A DNA stretch of 56,726 bases. It comes from Zygnema cylindricum. Taxonomy: Eukaryota; Streptophyta; Zygnematophyceae; Zygnematales; Zygnemataceae. The position numbers and the translations under genes were made by a program. How positions within the stretch are numbered: the stretch's first letter is position 1; each line of letters begins with the position of its first letter. Of the stretch, positions 24,007 through 36,600 are shown in pieces. The notes beneath the pieces are model-generated. The model was not told where the DNA came from. It searched no databases and saw nothing but the letters and a program-made list of their open reading frames with translations. The stretch covers positions 1-56,726 of the forward strand of contig JBBHKE010003025.1 in the NCBI GenBank assembly GCA_037447655.1, given 5' to 3'.

Positions 24007-26141
24007 ACCAATATGCCAAAATTGCCCAAAATACCCAAAATGCCCAAAATGCCCAAAATGCCAAATAGCCAAAAAATGCCCAAATTGCCAAATTGCCCAA
24101 AGAGCCCAAAATCCCCAAAAGGTCCAAATTAAACAAAATTGGCAAAATGCCCAAAATGCCCAAAACGCCCAAAATGCTCAAAATGCCCAAAATGCACAAA
24201 ACGCCCAAAAAGCCGAAAATGCCCAAAAAGCCCAAAAAATGCAAAATACCCAAATTGCTAAAATTACCCAAAATGCCCAAAATGCCCAAAATGTTCAAAA
24301 TGCCAAAAATTTGCCCAAAATTCCCAAATTGCCCAAGATGCCCAAAAAGACCAAAATGCCAAAAAATGCCCAATACATTCAAAATGCCGAAAATGCCGAA
24401 AATGTCCCAATTTGCCAAAATGCCCAAAATGCCCAAAATTCACAAAACGCCCAAAAAACCCAAAATACACAAAATGCCCAAAATTTGCAAATGTACAAAA
24501 TACCTAGAATTCCCAAAATGCTCAAAATGCCCAAATTGCATAAATTGCACAAAATGCCCAAAATGTCCAAATTAAACAAAATTGGCAAAATGCCCAAAAT
24601 GCCCAAAACGCCCAAAATGCTCAAAATGCCCAAAATGCAGAAAACTCCCAAAAAGCCGAAAATGCCCAAAAAGCCCAAAAAGTGCAAAATACCCAAATTG
24701 CTAAAATTACCCAAAATGCCCAAAATGCCCAAAATGCCCAAAATGCCCTTAATGCCCAAAATGCACAAAAAGCCCAAAAAACGCTAAATGCCCAAACTGC
24801 TCAAATTACCCAAAATGACCAAAATGCCAAAATTAGCCAAAATACCCAAATTACCCAAAATGCCCAAAATTACCCAAAACACCCAAAATGTTCAAAATGC
24901 CAAAAATTTGCCCAAAATACCCAAATTGCCCAAGATGCCCAAAAAGACCAAAATGCCAAAAAATGCCCAATACATTCAAAATGCCGAAAATGCCTAAAAT
25001 GTCCCAATTTGCCAAAATGCCCAAAATGCCCAAAATGCCCAAAATTCACAAAACGCCCAAAAAACCCAAAATACACAAAATGCCCAAAATTTGCAAATGT
25101 ACAAAATGCCTAGAATGCCCAAAATGCTCAAAATGCCCAAATTGCACAAAATGCCCAAAATGTCCAAAATGCCCAAAATGCCCAAAATGACCAAAATGAC
25201 CAAAATGACCAAAATGACCAAAATGCCCAAAATTCCCAAAATGCCCAAAAAGCCCAAAATGCCTAAATTGCCCAAAATTCCTAAAATACACAAAATGCAC
25301 AAAATGCAAAAATTGTCCAAATTGCTCAAATTACCCAAATTGCAAAAATTACCCAAATTGCCCAAAATGCTCAAAATGCCCAAAATGCACAAAATGCCCG
25401 AAATGACCAAATTGCCAATAATTCCCAAAATTCCCAAAATGCCCAAAATGCCGAAAATGCCCAAAATGCCACAATTGAAAAAATGCCCAATATGCCCAAA
25501 ATGCCCAAATTTCACAAAATTCCCAAAACGACCAAAATTCCCTAATTAATTGCCCAAAATACACAAAATGCCCAGCATGCGCAAAAGTACAAAATGCCCA
25601 GAATGTCCAAAATGTCCAAATTGCTCAAATTGCGCAAATTGCCCAAAATTGCCAAAATTGCCTAAATTGCCCAAAATGCGCAAAAAATCCAAAATGCCCA
25701 AAATGCCCAAAATGCCGAAATTGCACAAAATTCCCAAAATGCCCAAAATACCCAAAAGGCCCAACAAGCCCAAATTGCCCAAATTGCCCAAATTGCTCAA
25801 ATTGCCCAAATTGCCCAAATTGCCCAAATTGCCCAATTTGCCCAAATTGCCCAAATTTCCCAAGTTATCCAAAATGCCCAAAATGCCCAAAATGTACAAA
25901 ATGCCCGAAATGACCAAATTGCCAATAATTCCCAAAATTCCCAAAATGCCCAAATTGCACAAAAGACCCAAAATGACCAAAATTCCTTAATTAATTGCCC
26001 AAAATACACAAAATGCTCAAAATGCGCAAATGTTCAAAATGCCCAGAATGCCCAAAATCCCAAAATGCCCAAACTGCCCAAATTGCGCAAATTACCCAAA
26101 TGGCCCAAAAGGCCCAAAAGGCCCAAATTGCCCAAAATTCC
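24007..26141. repeat. 9-bp satellite array 3
   Basis: About 2.1 kb of CCCAAAATG/CCCAAATTG repeats upstream of gene B. It shares many signature stretches with arrays 1 and 2, but has its own internal duplication: a unit of about 440 bp starting GGTCCAAATTAAACAAAATTGG occurs at 24120 and again near 24567. Flanked by the copia relic on the left and by the CATATATCTTGAATG flank on the right. Confidence 0.95.
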
Positions 26142-26258
26142 CATATATCTTGAATGAATAGCGATATAATTTGTTGGTCCCGGTGCCATATATCGAGACC
26201 TCCAACATATCGAATATCGATTTTATCGCAATAAATTTTTAACCGGTACACAACACTA
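26142..26258. repeat. Right-end direct repeat of duplicated block
   Basis: Contains ATAGCGATATAAT, CCATATATCGAGACC, ACATATCGAATATCGA and ACACAACACTA in the same order as the left end of the block at 18165-18300. A MITE is inserted right after ACACTA here; the left end is uninterrupted (ACACTAACAG), so it serves as the empty site. Confidence 0.6.
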
Positions 26259-26475
26259 CAGTACACCGCCAATCGCTATTAGCGTATTGAACGCTAATTC
26301 GGTCCAACTATTTTTTCCTAAAATTCTCAAATAAAATTATCCATACTATTTAAAAAACACCCTAATTTCTAATTAGAGTAAAGATTTATTTGAAAATTTC
26401 TAAATTCCCAATTAGCGTTAATAACGGTAATACGCTAAAAAAACTTCTACGGTAATAGCGATTGGCGGTGTACTG
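26259..26475. mobile_element. MITE, Tc1/mariner-like ends, copy 3
   Basis: A 217-bp element with inverted ends of at least 20 bp (CAGTACACCGCCAATCGC / complement) and TA at 26257-26258 and 26476-26477. No coding capacity. It lies about 0.85 kb upstream of the gene B start codon. Confidence 0.88.
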
Positions 26476-26591
26476 TACAGTTTAGATATTACATATTGGG
26501 ACAATCAAAAGCTACGTACGGAGAATCGCGGTAGAATACAAATAAAGTTCGATAAGTTACAATTACATTGGGCCGTATCCTCAATCTTATT

Positions 26592-27322
26592 TTTCCACCG
26601 ACACCAAATTAAAGTCGCGGCAGTCGTGCCGTGTAAAGTGGTCATGCGCCACGTCAACGAACGCTTGTCCTTCGTCCGATGAAAAATAACCCACCGCAGC
26701 TCATGTATCCGATTCGTCCGCGGTCATTCCGCCGACTCTGAGTCAGCCATTTCATTATTTTTGGTTTTGGTCGGTGGTCCGAAAATAATTGTACGGTTTA
26801 CAAGTTCATTGTACGTTCCGGCCTTGCCAATAAACATATCGTACGTTTCGGCCTGTACTGTACGTCCCATTTCTGCCAATGAATGCATAGTACGTTCCCG
26901 CACTGCCAATAATTCATTGTACGTTCCATAAGACCATAACTGAACATAAACTTCAAAATTTGATGAGTGATTCCGCAGCAAGCGCACTAAATGATCACCG
27001 TCTAGTTCGCAATCCAACGGTCGCCCTTCGGTCAAAGACGCCGCATGAACCGGAAGCGCCAGCTGTCAGCGCCACGTCGACCTTATTATTTGTTACTGCA
27101 AATAGGTCAAAAGGCGGCGCAAAGCTTCCATTGCTCCTTCGACGACTCTGACGACGCCTCAAATTGATTCGCAGCTTTGCGCAAAACGACAAATAGAAAG
27201 AAACAGTTTTTACCTAGTCAAATCATTGGTCTATTTGAAGAACAGATCTTCTTGACCTAAAACTGCCACGTGGCCTTTGCCAAGATTTTTTTTTTTATTT
27301 TTGTCGAGGCGAGTGTGTATCC
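26592..27322 (+). promoter_or_regulatory. Promoter and 5' leader of gene B
   Basis: Conserved with 55548-56234 upstream of gene D, starting at TTTTCCACCGACACC. Two features stand out: six or seven GTAC motifs between 26791 and 26922 (at 26791, 26811, 26841, 26855, 26860, 26890 and 26919), embedded in degenerate repeats of the form TACGTTCC...CTGCCAAT; and a CACGTGG box at 27267-27273, 50 bp before the ATG. The TATAAAG of gene D is replaced by ACAAATAG here (about 27189). GTAC is the known core of SBP-domain factors and CACGTG that of bHLH/bZIP factors; their use here is inference. Confidence 0.6.
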
Positions 27323-27645
27323 ATGGCTGCCACCAGATTGTTAGCGACAGTGTTGATCTTGGCGTGCCACGTGGCACTCGTAGTGGGAAGCTACAGTGGA
27401 CCCATGTGGGAGCCGGACAGTACGTTTTATCCTCTTTTACCCTTTCCCCTGTCCTGGTCTGCTGTCCATGCATTCACACGTGCGAGCATGAATCTGATTG
27501 GCTCCTCTGACGCGTCTGCCGCTACTGCTGCTGCAGGGTTGGCTCTGGAGGCGGTGAAGGCGGCGATCACGACAAAGAATATTCCCGAAGTCAAATGTGG
27601 TGGATGGCCTTTCTATTGCGACGATTCCGGTCGCGTGTATCAGAT
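27323..27645 (+). CDS. Gene B exons 1-2: signal peptide and LRR N-cap
   Basis: Exon 1 (27323-27419) encodes a hydrophobic leader (LLATVLILACHVALVVGS) typical of a secretory signal. A 117-bp pyrimidine-rich intron (27420-27536) has a length divisible by three and no stop, so it could also be retained; the matching intron of gene D is 123 bp and likewise open. Exon 2 encodes ALEAVKAAI ... C-x-x-W...C-DDSGRV, the plant LRR N-terminal cap pattern (two Cys before the first repeat), and ends in phase 2 as the LRR exons require. Confidence 0.75.
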
Positions 27646-30600
27646 GTGAGCGACTATCCCTGCGTGCACACTCTGCTGTATCCACTGAATCCTGCGATGA
27701 ATCCCGCACTGAATCCCGCACTAAATTACGCACTGAATTCCGCACTGTATTCAGTGTGAGCGACTTTCCCTGCGTCCACACTCTTCCGTGTCCACTGAAT
27801 CCCGCACTAATCACGCAGTGGTGCATGGGTGGGAGGGGTGCAGCAGGGTTGGGAGAGGAAGAGGGGGGGAGGGGGGGGGGGGGGGAGGAGAGAAGTGGAG
27901 GTGGGGTAAAAACGAATGTTGAATCTCGCTAGAGAAGAGGGTGGAAGGGGGGAGAGAGAAGGAGGGAGATGGAGGAAGTGGCAGAATTGTGGGTGAAGGG
28001 GGAACGGAGGTGGAAGGATATGGAGGGGAAAGGGGAGGGAGGTGGAGGGGGAAGGAGGAGGAAGGGAGAGGAAGGGGAGGGAGTTGAAAGGTGGGGAGGA
28101 GGAGGGGGAAATGGAGACGATAATGAGGAATAAGGTTAGGGGAGGGAGGGAAGAATAAGAGGAGAGGAGATAATGAGATATCGCGTTAGGGGAGGGAGGG
28201 GATGAATGGGGCATCTCAAGTGGAGAGGGGGGGGAGGATGTAGGGGAAGAAGGGAGAGGGAAGAGAGGTTTGAAAATAACGAGGGACAAAAGGGAGAGGA
28301 AAGTTGAGATTGCGGGGAAACATGTTTGGAGAGGGAAAGTGGAAAGGGAAAGCGGGGAAAGAGTGAAAAAATGTGGGATCTATGTAGGAGAGGGAGAGGG
28401 AGGGGGAGGGTGAGGGTTATCGAGGGGGAAGGGATGGAGGAGAGGACGAGGGATACTGCTAAGAGGAATAGAGAGGGGAGGGGGAGTGTAAAAGGGACGG
28501 AAGTGGGGGAAAGGTAAGGGGAGGGAAGAGGATGTGGCTGTCTTTATGTATTCCGTTAGGAGGCAAGAGGGGGGGAAGAGAAGGAAGTGGGGAACAAGGG
28601 AAGTTTTTAGAACAGGGAAGGCAAAAAGGGAAAAAAGGGAAGGGGAAGGGAAGTGGGGATGGTAGGTAGAGAACGAAGCATAGTGAGGGAATTCTGGAGG
28701 AGAGGGAGGGATGAGTCTTAGAGGAAGAGGAAAAGAATGGGGGAGTAAAAGATCGAGAGTTCTTGTTAGAAGTGTGATGGGGAAAGGTGGGGGCAGAAGA
28801 TGGCTTATTTGATAGTAGTGCGAGAGGAGAGGTGGAGGGAGAGAAGGGAGAGGAAATGCGGAGGGAGAGGAAGGAGAGGAAAAGGAGGGAGAGGAAAAGT
28901 GGAGGGAGAGGAGGGAGAAGGAAGGGAGGATTGAACTGAATGTGTAATGCCATTAGGAGATGAAGGGTAGGAAAACGGAAGGGTGTGAGAGGGAAAGGGA
29001 GTGAGAGGGAAGTGGGAGGGGGAATCAGGGATCTCGTTAGGAGAGGGTGGGGGAGGGGACAATGGAAGAGAGTGGAGAAGATAATTATGGATCTCGTAAG
29101 GAGGCAAAAAGAGGAGCCGAGGGAGAAGGAGTGGGAGGGTGAGATGGGAAAGTTGGGGGGGAAGGGTTGGGGAATTTTTTCAGAGGAAGCAAGAGGAGGG
29201 GAGAGGGAAGGGGTGAGGGAGGGAAAGAATATTGGATCGTGTTAGGGTTTGCGTGGAGGGGTAAGGATTACGGGGAGGGGGATGGAGAGGGAAAAGTGGG
29301 GTGGGAAAGAGAATGCGAACTGTCTTTATGAGAGAGAGAGGACCGTGGAGAGGGATTGGGGGAGGGGATTTTATTTGGAGAGAATGAGGCATCTATTTTG
29401 GGAATGGAGAGTGTAAGAAGGCGAGGGATGATGGGGGAGGACACGCAGGGGGAAGAGGGAGTGGATGTGAACGAGGGACTTTGTTGAGATTAGGATGGGA
29501 AGCAGTGGAAAAGGAGGGGATGGGTGGGGGAGGATTGAGAGAATGAGGTGACTTGTTAGAAGTTGATACACTAGAGGGTGGGGGAGGAGGGAAAGGAAAC
29601 TTTGGGTCTAGGGAAGAGGCATTTTAGATTTAAGTTTCGCGTTTCTGAAGGAAAGGCACTAAATTTAGCACTAAGTTCCGCACAAAAACCTGTACGGGAT
29701 CAGCACTGACAATGACGAAGAACCTAGAAACGAATATCGCAAAAAAAATTGTACGGCATCCGCAGTGAAATTCGAATTGAATCCAGCACTAAATATCGCA
29801 CTATATTACGCACTAAAATCTGCACATGACCCTCTGAAATTTGCACTAAATCTTGCACAGAATTCTGCACTGAAATAAGCTTACTGAATTTGGATTCGAC
29901 TCTCTTTTATGCGCTTTGAGACGATTGCGGGGCTAGGGAGTCCGTGGGAAAGTGAAAGAAAAAATAAAGGAAAAAAATAGAAAAAGGAAGGAGAGGGAAA
30001 GTGTGAAGATGGAATAGAGAGTTTGGTTTATTGACAATTAATGGGAGAGGGGAGGGGAGGAGTGTAGTGAACTATCGGATCAAGCTCGGGAGGGCAGCAT
30101 TGCTCCGGAGATTGGGAACCTCACACGACTGAAAACCATGTGAGTGTAGATCGAGAGAGGAAATGCATCTTTTTATAAAGTTCTTACAATAGGAATAATG
30201 TTTCTCGTGTTGGTGACTCTTTTCTAAAAGAGATGGAGAATGTTAACAATAATTGTATTCCTTTGTGAGTGGTAGCGATTTGGGTGGTATGCAAAACGGT
30301 GGAGGGAGTGAGGATAAAAGGAAAAAGTTTTATTCTAAGAACTTGAATGATTGTAAATGACGGTTAGTTGAGGAATTTGAAACATTTAAAATTGACAAAG
30401 GAACATATGGTTGGTTGTACATAGAATAACATGATGATAAGTGGCCGAGGTGATTCATCTGGGAGGGTTCATTGTTGGGTTCGAAGCCTCCACCACTACC
30501 AGATTGACAAGTGAGCAGAACGTGTGAGAGACATTTCTCATTTGTTGAAATGAGGCAGTTTTGAATTAGTGGGAAAAAATTATTTTTAAAATTTAACATT

Positions 30601-33600
30601 TTCATTTGCGCAAGTACATTATAGGCTAAGTACATGTATATTGTGTTGGACATGCGACGTGTTACAGATTTCTAGGTTATAACAAGTTGAGTGGAAGCAT
30701 TCCGTCGTCCATCGGTCGATTAACATCTCTCGAATACTTGTAAGCTATTGGCAAATTATCTACCAATTGAATTATTAACTAAGATTGAAAGCTTAAATAG
30801 TATTTCATACAATAACGTGTCGATAAGGGGGGGGGCGTATTAAGCAAAAAAAATCCATAATATTATAAAGAACACTAAACAGTAATTAAAGTTTATAAAA
30901 CCGAGGTTGATACCTTATGTTGTCTATTTTCAGATTTCGAGGAAAAATGGGGCTTTCTAAGCAAGTGAAAGCATAATATTATAAAAACTACTAAATTTTT
31001 TAACAATCAATACAGAAAACTGAGAATACATAAAAATTATAATTGATAATCATTAGTGAGAATTCCAATTAATAATAATGGAAGGACACAATAAACATAA
31101 TTAATAGTTATAATTATAAAACAAATTATCATTTTTTAGTAAAAATAAACAATCATAATAATTAAAAATAATGATTGTAAAAATAATTTCTATCCTTTGC
31201 AAAATTTAATAATAGACTATGTTAGATACAATACCTGATAGTTCTTGATTAGAACAGTTAATTTTTAAAAATCATAATGATAACGAAAGGCCAACAATCT
31301 ATTATAAAAATAGTCTACACTAATGATAAATAATACCAGTTACTAAACAATATGAGTTGATGAATAACGGCATATAATAATAGGGACAACATTAATAATG
31401 ATAGGTCCCAATGAAAGCAAATGGGAGGTTTGTGGGTGCGGTTACCGGTTTTTACAGATAGCTAGATAAAAAAACTTAAAAGTAGTTGATAAGAATTACT
31501 TATAATTAATCAATCATGAATAGTTATTAAGCGAAAAAATAACTAGCAACAAATTTCATAATATATAACAAACTTTGACTAAAATTTGTGATGTTTGTGG
31601 GTGGGGATGTGAGGTGTCACAGAGATCTATCTACCAATCAGTTGAGTGGAAGCATTCCATCATCCATCGGTCAGCTGAAATCCCTCCAACTTTTGTAAGA
31701 AATATACAAGAGAAAAACAAATTTTACAACTTTGAAACATCCCTCGAAACATTGTAAGACACAGTTTGTAATAGTCAGTAACAATAATCGATAGTAATAA
31801 TAACTAATTATTAATAAGTTGTTATTACTAGTAACTTTTTGACATAAATAAGTAGATATAAACCAATAAAAAATAAATAATCAATATTGATGACGAAAAT
31901 TTTATAGTAAAATTAACTTCAACAATTGAATATAACAATAACAGGAAATCTTAATCAATAATTAACGATATACGATTAATGATTAGTAATGGATTAATCA
32001 TAAATAATAAAATATTAAATAATAAATTATAATTAAAAATTAGCCATTTAGCAAATAAAGATTAATATCTGTTAATTGTACAAAATGGATAGTAATTAAA
32101 AATAGTATTCATCCTATCTGACTAAAAAGGGTTTGGGAGGTTTGTGGGTGGGGATGCGAGGCGTCACAGATATTTATTTAGCAACAAGTTGAGTGGAAAC
32201 ATTCCATCGTCCATCTGTCAACTGACATCTCTCACATACTTGTAAGAAATATATGAGAAATGCACATTTGCCAAATTTGAAACGTCCGATGAAACATTGT
32301 AAGACACATTTTGCAATAAATACAAATAGAAAAAAACAAAACCGTTCCTTAAAAAAATATTATTTGTTATAAGCTGTGAATAGGCAGGGCCAGGTGAAAA
32401 AAAAAACTAGTAATGATCATTTCGATTTAATGTTAAAAAATATATTAACAAAAAACTACAGATCATGCAACTAATTAATTTGATATTGACATATGATTTA
32501 AAATAATTAGTTATATTAGAATTAAGCTATAAATAATAACAAAGAATAAATGATAATGGTAATTTTTACTATCAATAAATTCAATCAGTAGTAATAACCG
32601 ATCATAATAATTAGTAATTTATGAACATAAACTAGTGAAATTATGGTAGTAAAATACTAATAAATATTCATGATAAGTATATATTAGTAAAAACCGATTT
32701 TAACAATTAAATATAATTGTAACTAGTAATTCTAATTCATAATTTAACAATTGATATTAACTAATCATAAAACATAGATGACAGTAAAAACTCATCAATA
32801 ATAATAACAAGCCAGTTTGAGTAAAAGGAGTTTAGAGGATTGCGGATGGGGATGCGGGTTATTACAGAAGTTTGTGGGGCAACCAGTTGAGTGGAAGGAT
32901 TCCATCGTCCATCGGTCAACTTACACTCCTCCAATTCGTGTAAGAAATATAAGAGAAACTTACGGGAAACATCCCTCGAAATCTTGTAGGGAACATCACC
33001 TACCAGATGGATAAATAAATGAATTAATAATAAGAAAATATAATTTCATGCATAAATAAATAAATAGAAATGCCTTTTTGAACAATTATGTTTTTCATAT
33101 GTAGTTGGAAGAAAATGTGGGCGAGGGGAGGGGGGGTGGGATCGAAGTAGCGAAATTTAAGTTCGAACAAGGGTTTGTTTTACAATATAATGCATTTTAA
33201 TGGATGTCATTTGTTTTGTTACTAACGTCTTATGTGTTCTCCAAAAATTAAAGTGTAATTTCTGCTATTAATAACTATAAATGATCAGTATTAACATTAT
33301 TTTATTTATAATTTTTTTTGATTGCGATAATTGCTTTTTATTTTTAAGGTGGGCTCCAATTTTGTTGTACCAGATGTAGAGAAAAAATAAAGAATCCTAG
33401 TTTGATGTGGGCAAGTGCAATGTTGAAAAACTAAAAAAACACGAGAAAACAGTTAAAAAAAAACCCATATATTACAAATGACTATAGTTAATGTTGAGAA
33501 ATTTATCAATTTAGCACGGTCAGTATGAATAATAAGGCCATTTTAATTTCCTTGTAGTTCATTGGTGGAAAATCAATCTGGTCAAAACTCGAAACTTGAT

Positions 33601-36600
33601 TGATCTACTTTGACCAAAAAAATGATAATTTATATTCTTTTTGGGTTGAGAAAAAATAGGAATATTTTTTTGTATTAGAAACAACTAAAAATCATTGATA
33701 AGAATACGTCTTTTCAAACACACAAGCGTAATGTTCAATAAAATAAATGATAATGTGTTGCAATAAAATCATACATCACAATTTTTTATTGTGAACATGC
33801 GACTTGTATATAGATTATAAAGTTTCCAGTTGTTATGGGGGTGAGGATGTTACAGAATGTTTTCTCACAACCAGTTAACTGGAAGCATTCCGCCGTCCTT
33901 TGGTCAACTGAGATTTATCTCCCGATTGTAAGACGCATTTCATTTTATTAGATGTATTTTCATGATATTTAGAGCCTGAACATTAAATTAGTAAAGTTTC
34001 CATTAAAGTGAGAGGGCCAGCAAAGGTGAGGGCTGGTGCAGGGGCTGACAGGTTTTAAAGCAATGAAAAAATTCATTATGAACAATTAAGTGATTTCAAT
34101 TTCCATTACCTTATTTTTTTTAGGAATATTATTCTGTTCGATTGATGCATATTTACCTTTTTTTTATTACTGTAACACTCAATCCATCGAACCAAAAGCC
34201 CGTTCAATATTGTTATCTTGCAATCTGCAACTGAACAATGTTTAAGTAGAATTAACAGGATCCGAACTTGTGCCCATATAATAAACTTAGAGGAATCATT
34301 TGATACCTACCGGCTGGTCTTTATTTTGAGTTTCGGAAACTGAGGTATACAAGTCCGTTTATTGTAAGCAAATTTGAGAAAATTTGAACCTGTAGACTTG
34401 TATGTCATTGTTATCTGAGAAAACTAATATATGCTGGCTGCTTCTGCACTTTGCGCTCTTTCCCCACGCCTTATCCCAAGTTTTCCTCCTACCTTGCATT
34501 CTTCTTGACATTATTTCTTACTCCCTCGCCCTCTCCCTCTCAAAACTTGAACAAATGAATACCCCACTTAGTAGTTGAACAAAAGAACAGATTGTAAACA
34601 GAAAAGATTCTGAAAAGTTATGGTTATAATCTACTGGTGACACCACATGCTTGGGGAAAAAAATTAGAAAAATATTTCCACTGAAGTAAAATACGAAAAC
34701 GCGCGAAAATCAGTTATAAAAGCAGAAATTACGAATTGCATGAAGAAAAAATGTATTGGAAATGTGTCGAATGCAGAAAACCAACTTCATTGTTTTGTAT
34801 ATCTCAAAGATGGTGCGACAAAATGGTTTAGAGTAGGCTACAAGTATTATGTTATTTCTTTCTTTTATAACATTCTCTATGTCGGTTCCAAATTTTCACG
34901 CCCTGAAGGTTTTCGTTCTCGTAACAATGTGCTTCTATATCAGTTCCAAAATTTCATAACACAGAGTTTTTTGTCAAATGTTGTGAACTTGAATCTGATA
35001 ATTTTCTCATTATAAATTGGTGCAGGTATTTGAATGACAACCTTTTGAGTGGTTTGATTCCGTTCCCGCTGGATTCTTGGGCATCTATGCCCCAATTTGA
35101 CTTCAAAAACAACTTTCTTTCAGGCTCAGCAATAGTGTATCAAAATACCCCAAATGTTTGCGACGAGGCTAGCGGGAACTGCTTCAATGTCGATGACCCT
35201 TTGCTGAAAACTTGTTCTTCAACGGGGCAAAGGAACGAATCCATGTGTTTGCAGTTCTGTAATGCTTCTCAACCGATGGGTGCATGTGGCGGCCACGGCA
35301 TCTGTCCTGGACTGAACAAATCATGCATTTGCGATGATGACTATTCCACGGATATAAGTTTCAACAACACATGCACTTTCAGTAAGTGTCTACACTGTCG
35401 ACACTATCCACTCTAATTGATAAGGTGTTTTTGCTTATATAGCCCTTCTCACACCCAACTTAAAAAAAAATCGCAAAAAGTGTAACAACATGTTTTGGGT
35501 ATTGTGAAGTTTTAATCAATATGGAGTTTGTTTTTCATAACGTCATAATTTCTAAATTTATGGCAACGTATGTGTAGATAAACCAGAAAAATGGGGTTTA
35601 CGTGTTATAATAGCTTTCTTGCCACAGCAAGCGTCTCAAAGTAATCACGACTAGTGATTTGAAACTCAACTTGTGTGAGGGCAAGTTAACGTATGGCTCA
35701 ATGATACCTGTTTTTCACGATCTCTAGAGTTAGTGATAGAATTTATCGAGTTGCCATTGCCTCATACATAAATTGCTGTTTTGAAATCGTGTAGATTTCA
35801 ATTTTGCCGAAATTGTGTGATACATCCAAAATTTATTCGACAATTCATTTTTTTTTATTGTTTTCATTTCCAATCTGTATAGCCATCACCTTTAGTTGGC
35901 TGCGATTAAGGTTTATGTATTTTAAGCAATCACTAAATTCCTTTTTTAAGTTAGTGGCTCATCGAAACCACAAATAACGACAGCAATGTACAAATATGAT
36001 TTTTGATGCATGACTTAAAATTCGATTCTTATTCTTCTGATGAATTTTGCAGAACCACGTAGGTTGGGATTATTAACACCGCCGCAAACATTATCTAACA
36101 AAACAAATAAATTTTTCCGTTACGCAAGTTCTGGATATTTGTACTCTAAGGATAAGAAACCGACATGGCTGGTGGCGACCTCATGGAATTGGACTGCTCA
36201 ACTACCAAGCAGCAAAGTCAAGGATCAATCTAGCTGCAGTAAATACCCAAAAATCCTTGAATTTATTTTACTTGTAATAAAAAATGTGAAATTTAACACT
36301 TTTGCTTTTCTCTGCAAAGGACCTTTCATTCATCAGTTTTATGGCCATTAGCACAATAATGCAGCAAAACTGCACTATGCTAATAGTTGACAATTCGGAA
36401 TGGTTAATTTACTTTGCAACTTTTTTTTGCGATGTGTAGATACATGCTGGATCATTTCTGCTTTCACTGCAATTGAACATGCTTATTACATTGCAAACGC
36501 GGGAACACAACCTCTCCCTGAATTTCCAGCGGGGCAAATGCTTAATTGCTCCAAAATTAACTGTGCTAGAGGAGGTTGGCCGAACGAAGCATTTGATTAC

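Noticed and set aside
26724-27192. Small frames on both strands in the gene B promoter
   Set aside because: The region is conserved with the gene D promoter but the frames are not maintained; it fits regulatory DNA better.
27807-29571. Pro/Ser/Leu-rich minus-strand frames in gene B intron 2
   Set aside because: Direct result of the polypurine composition of the opposite strand.
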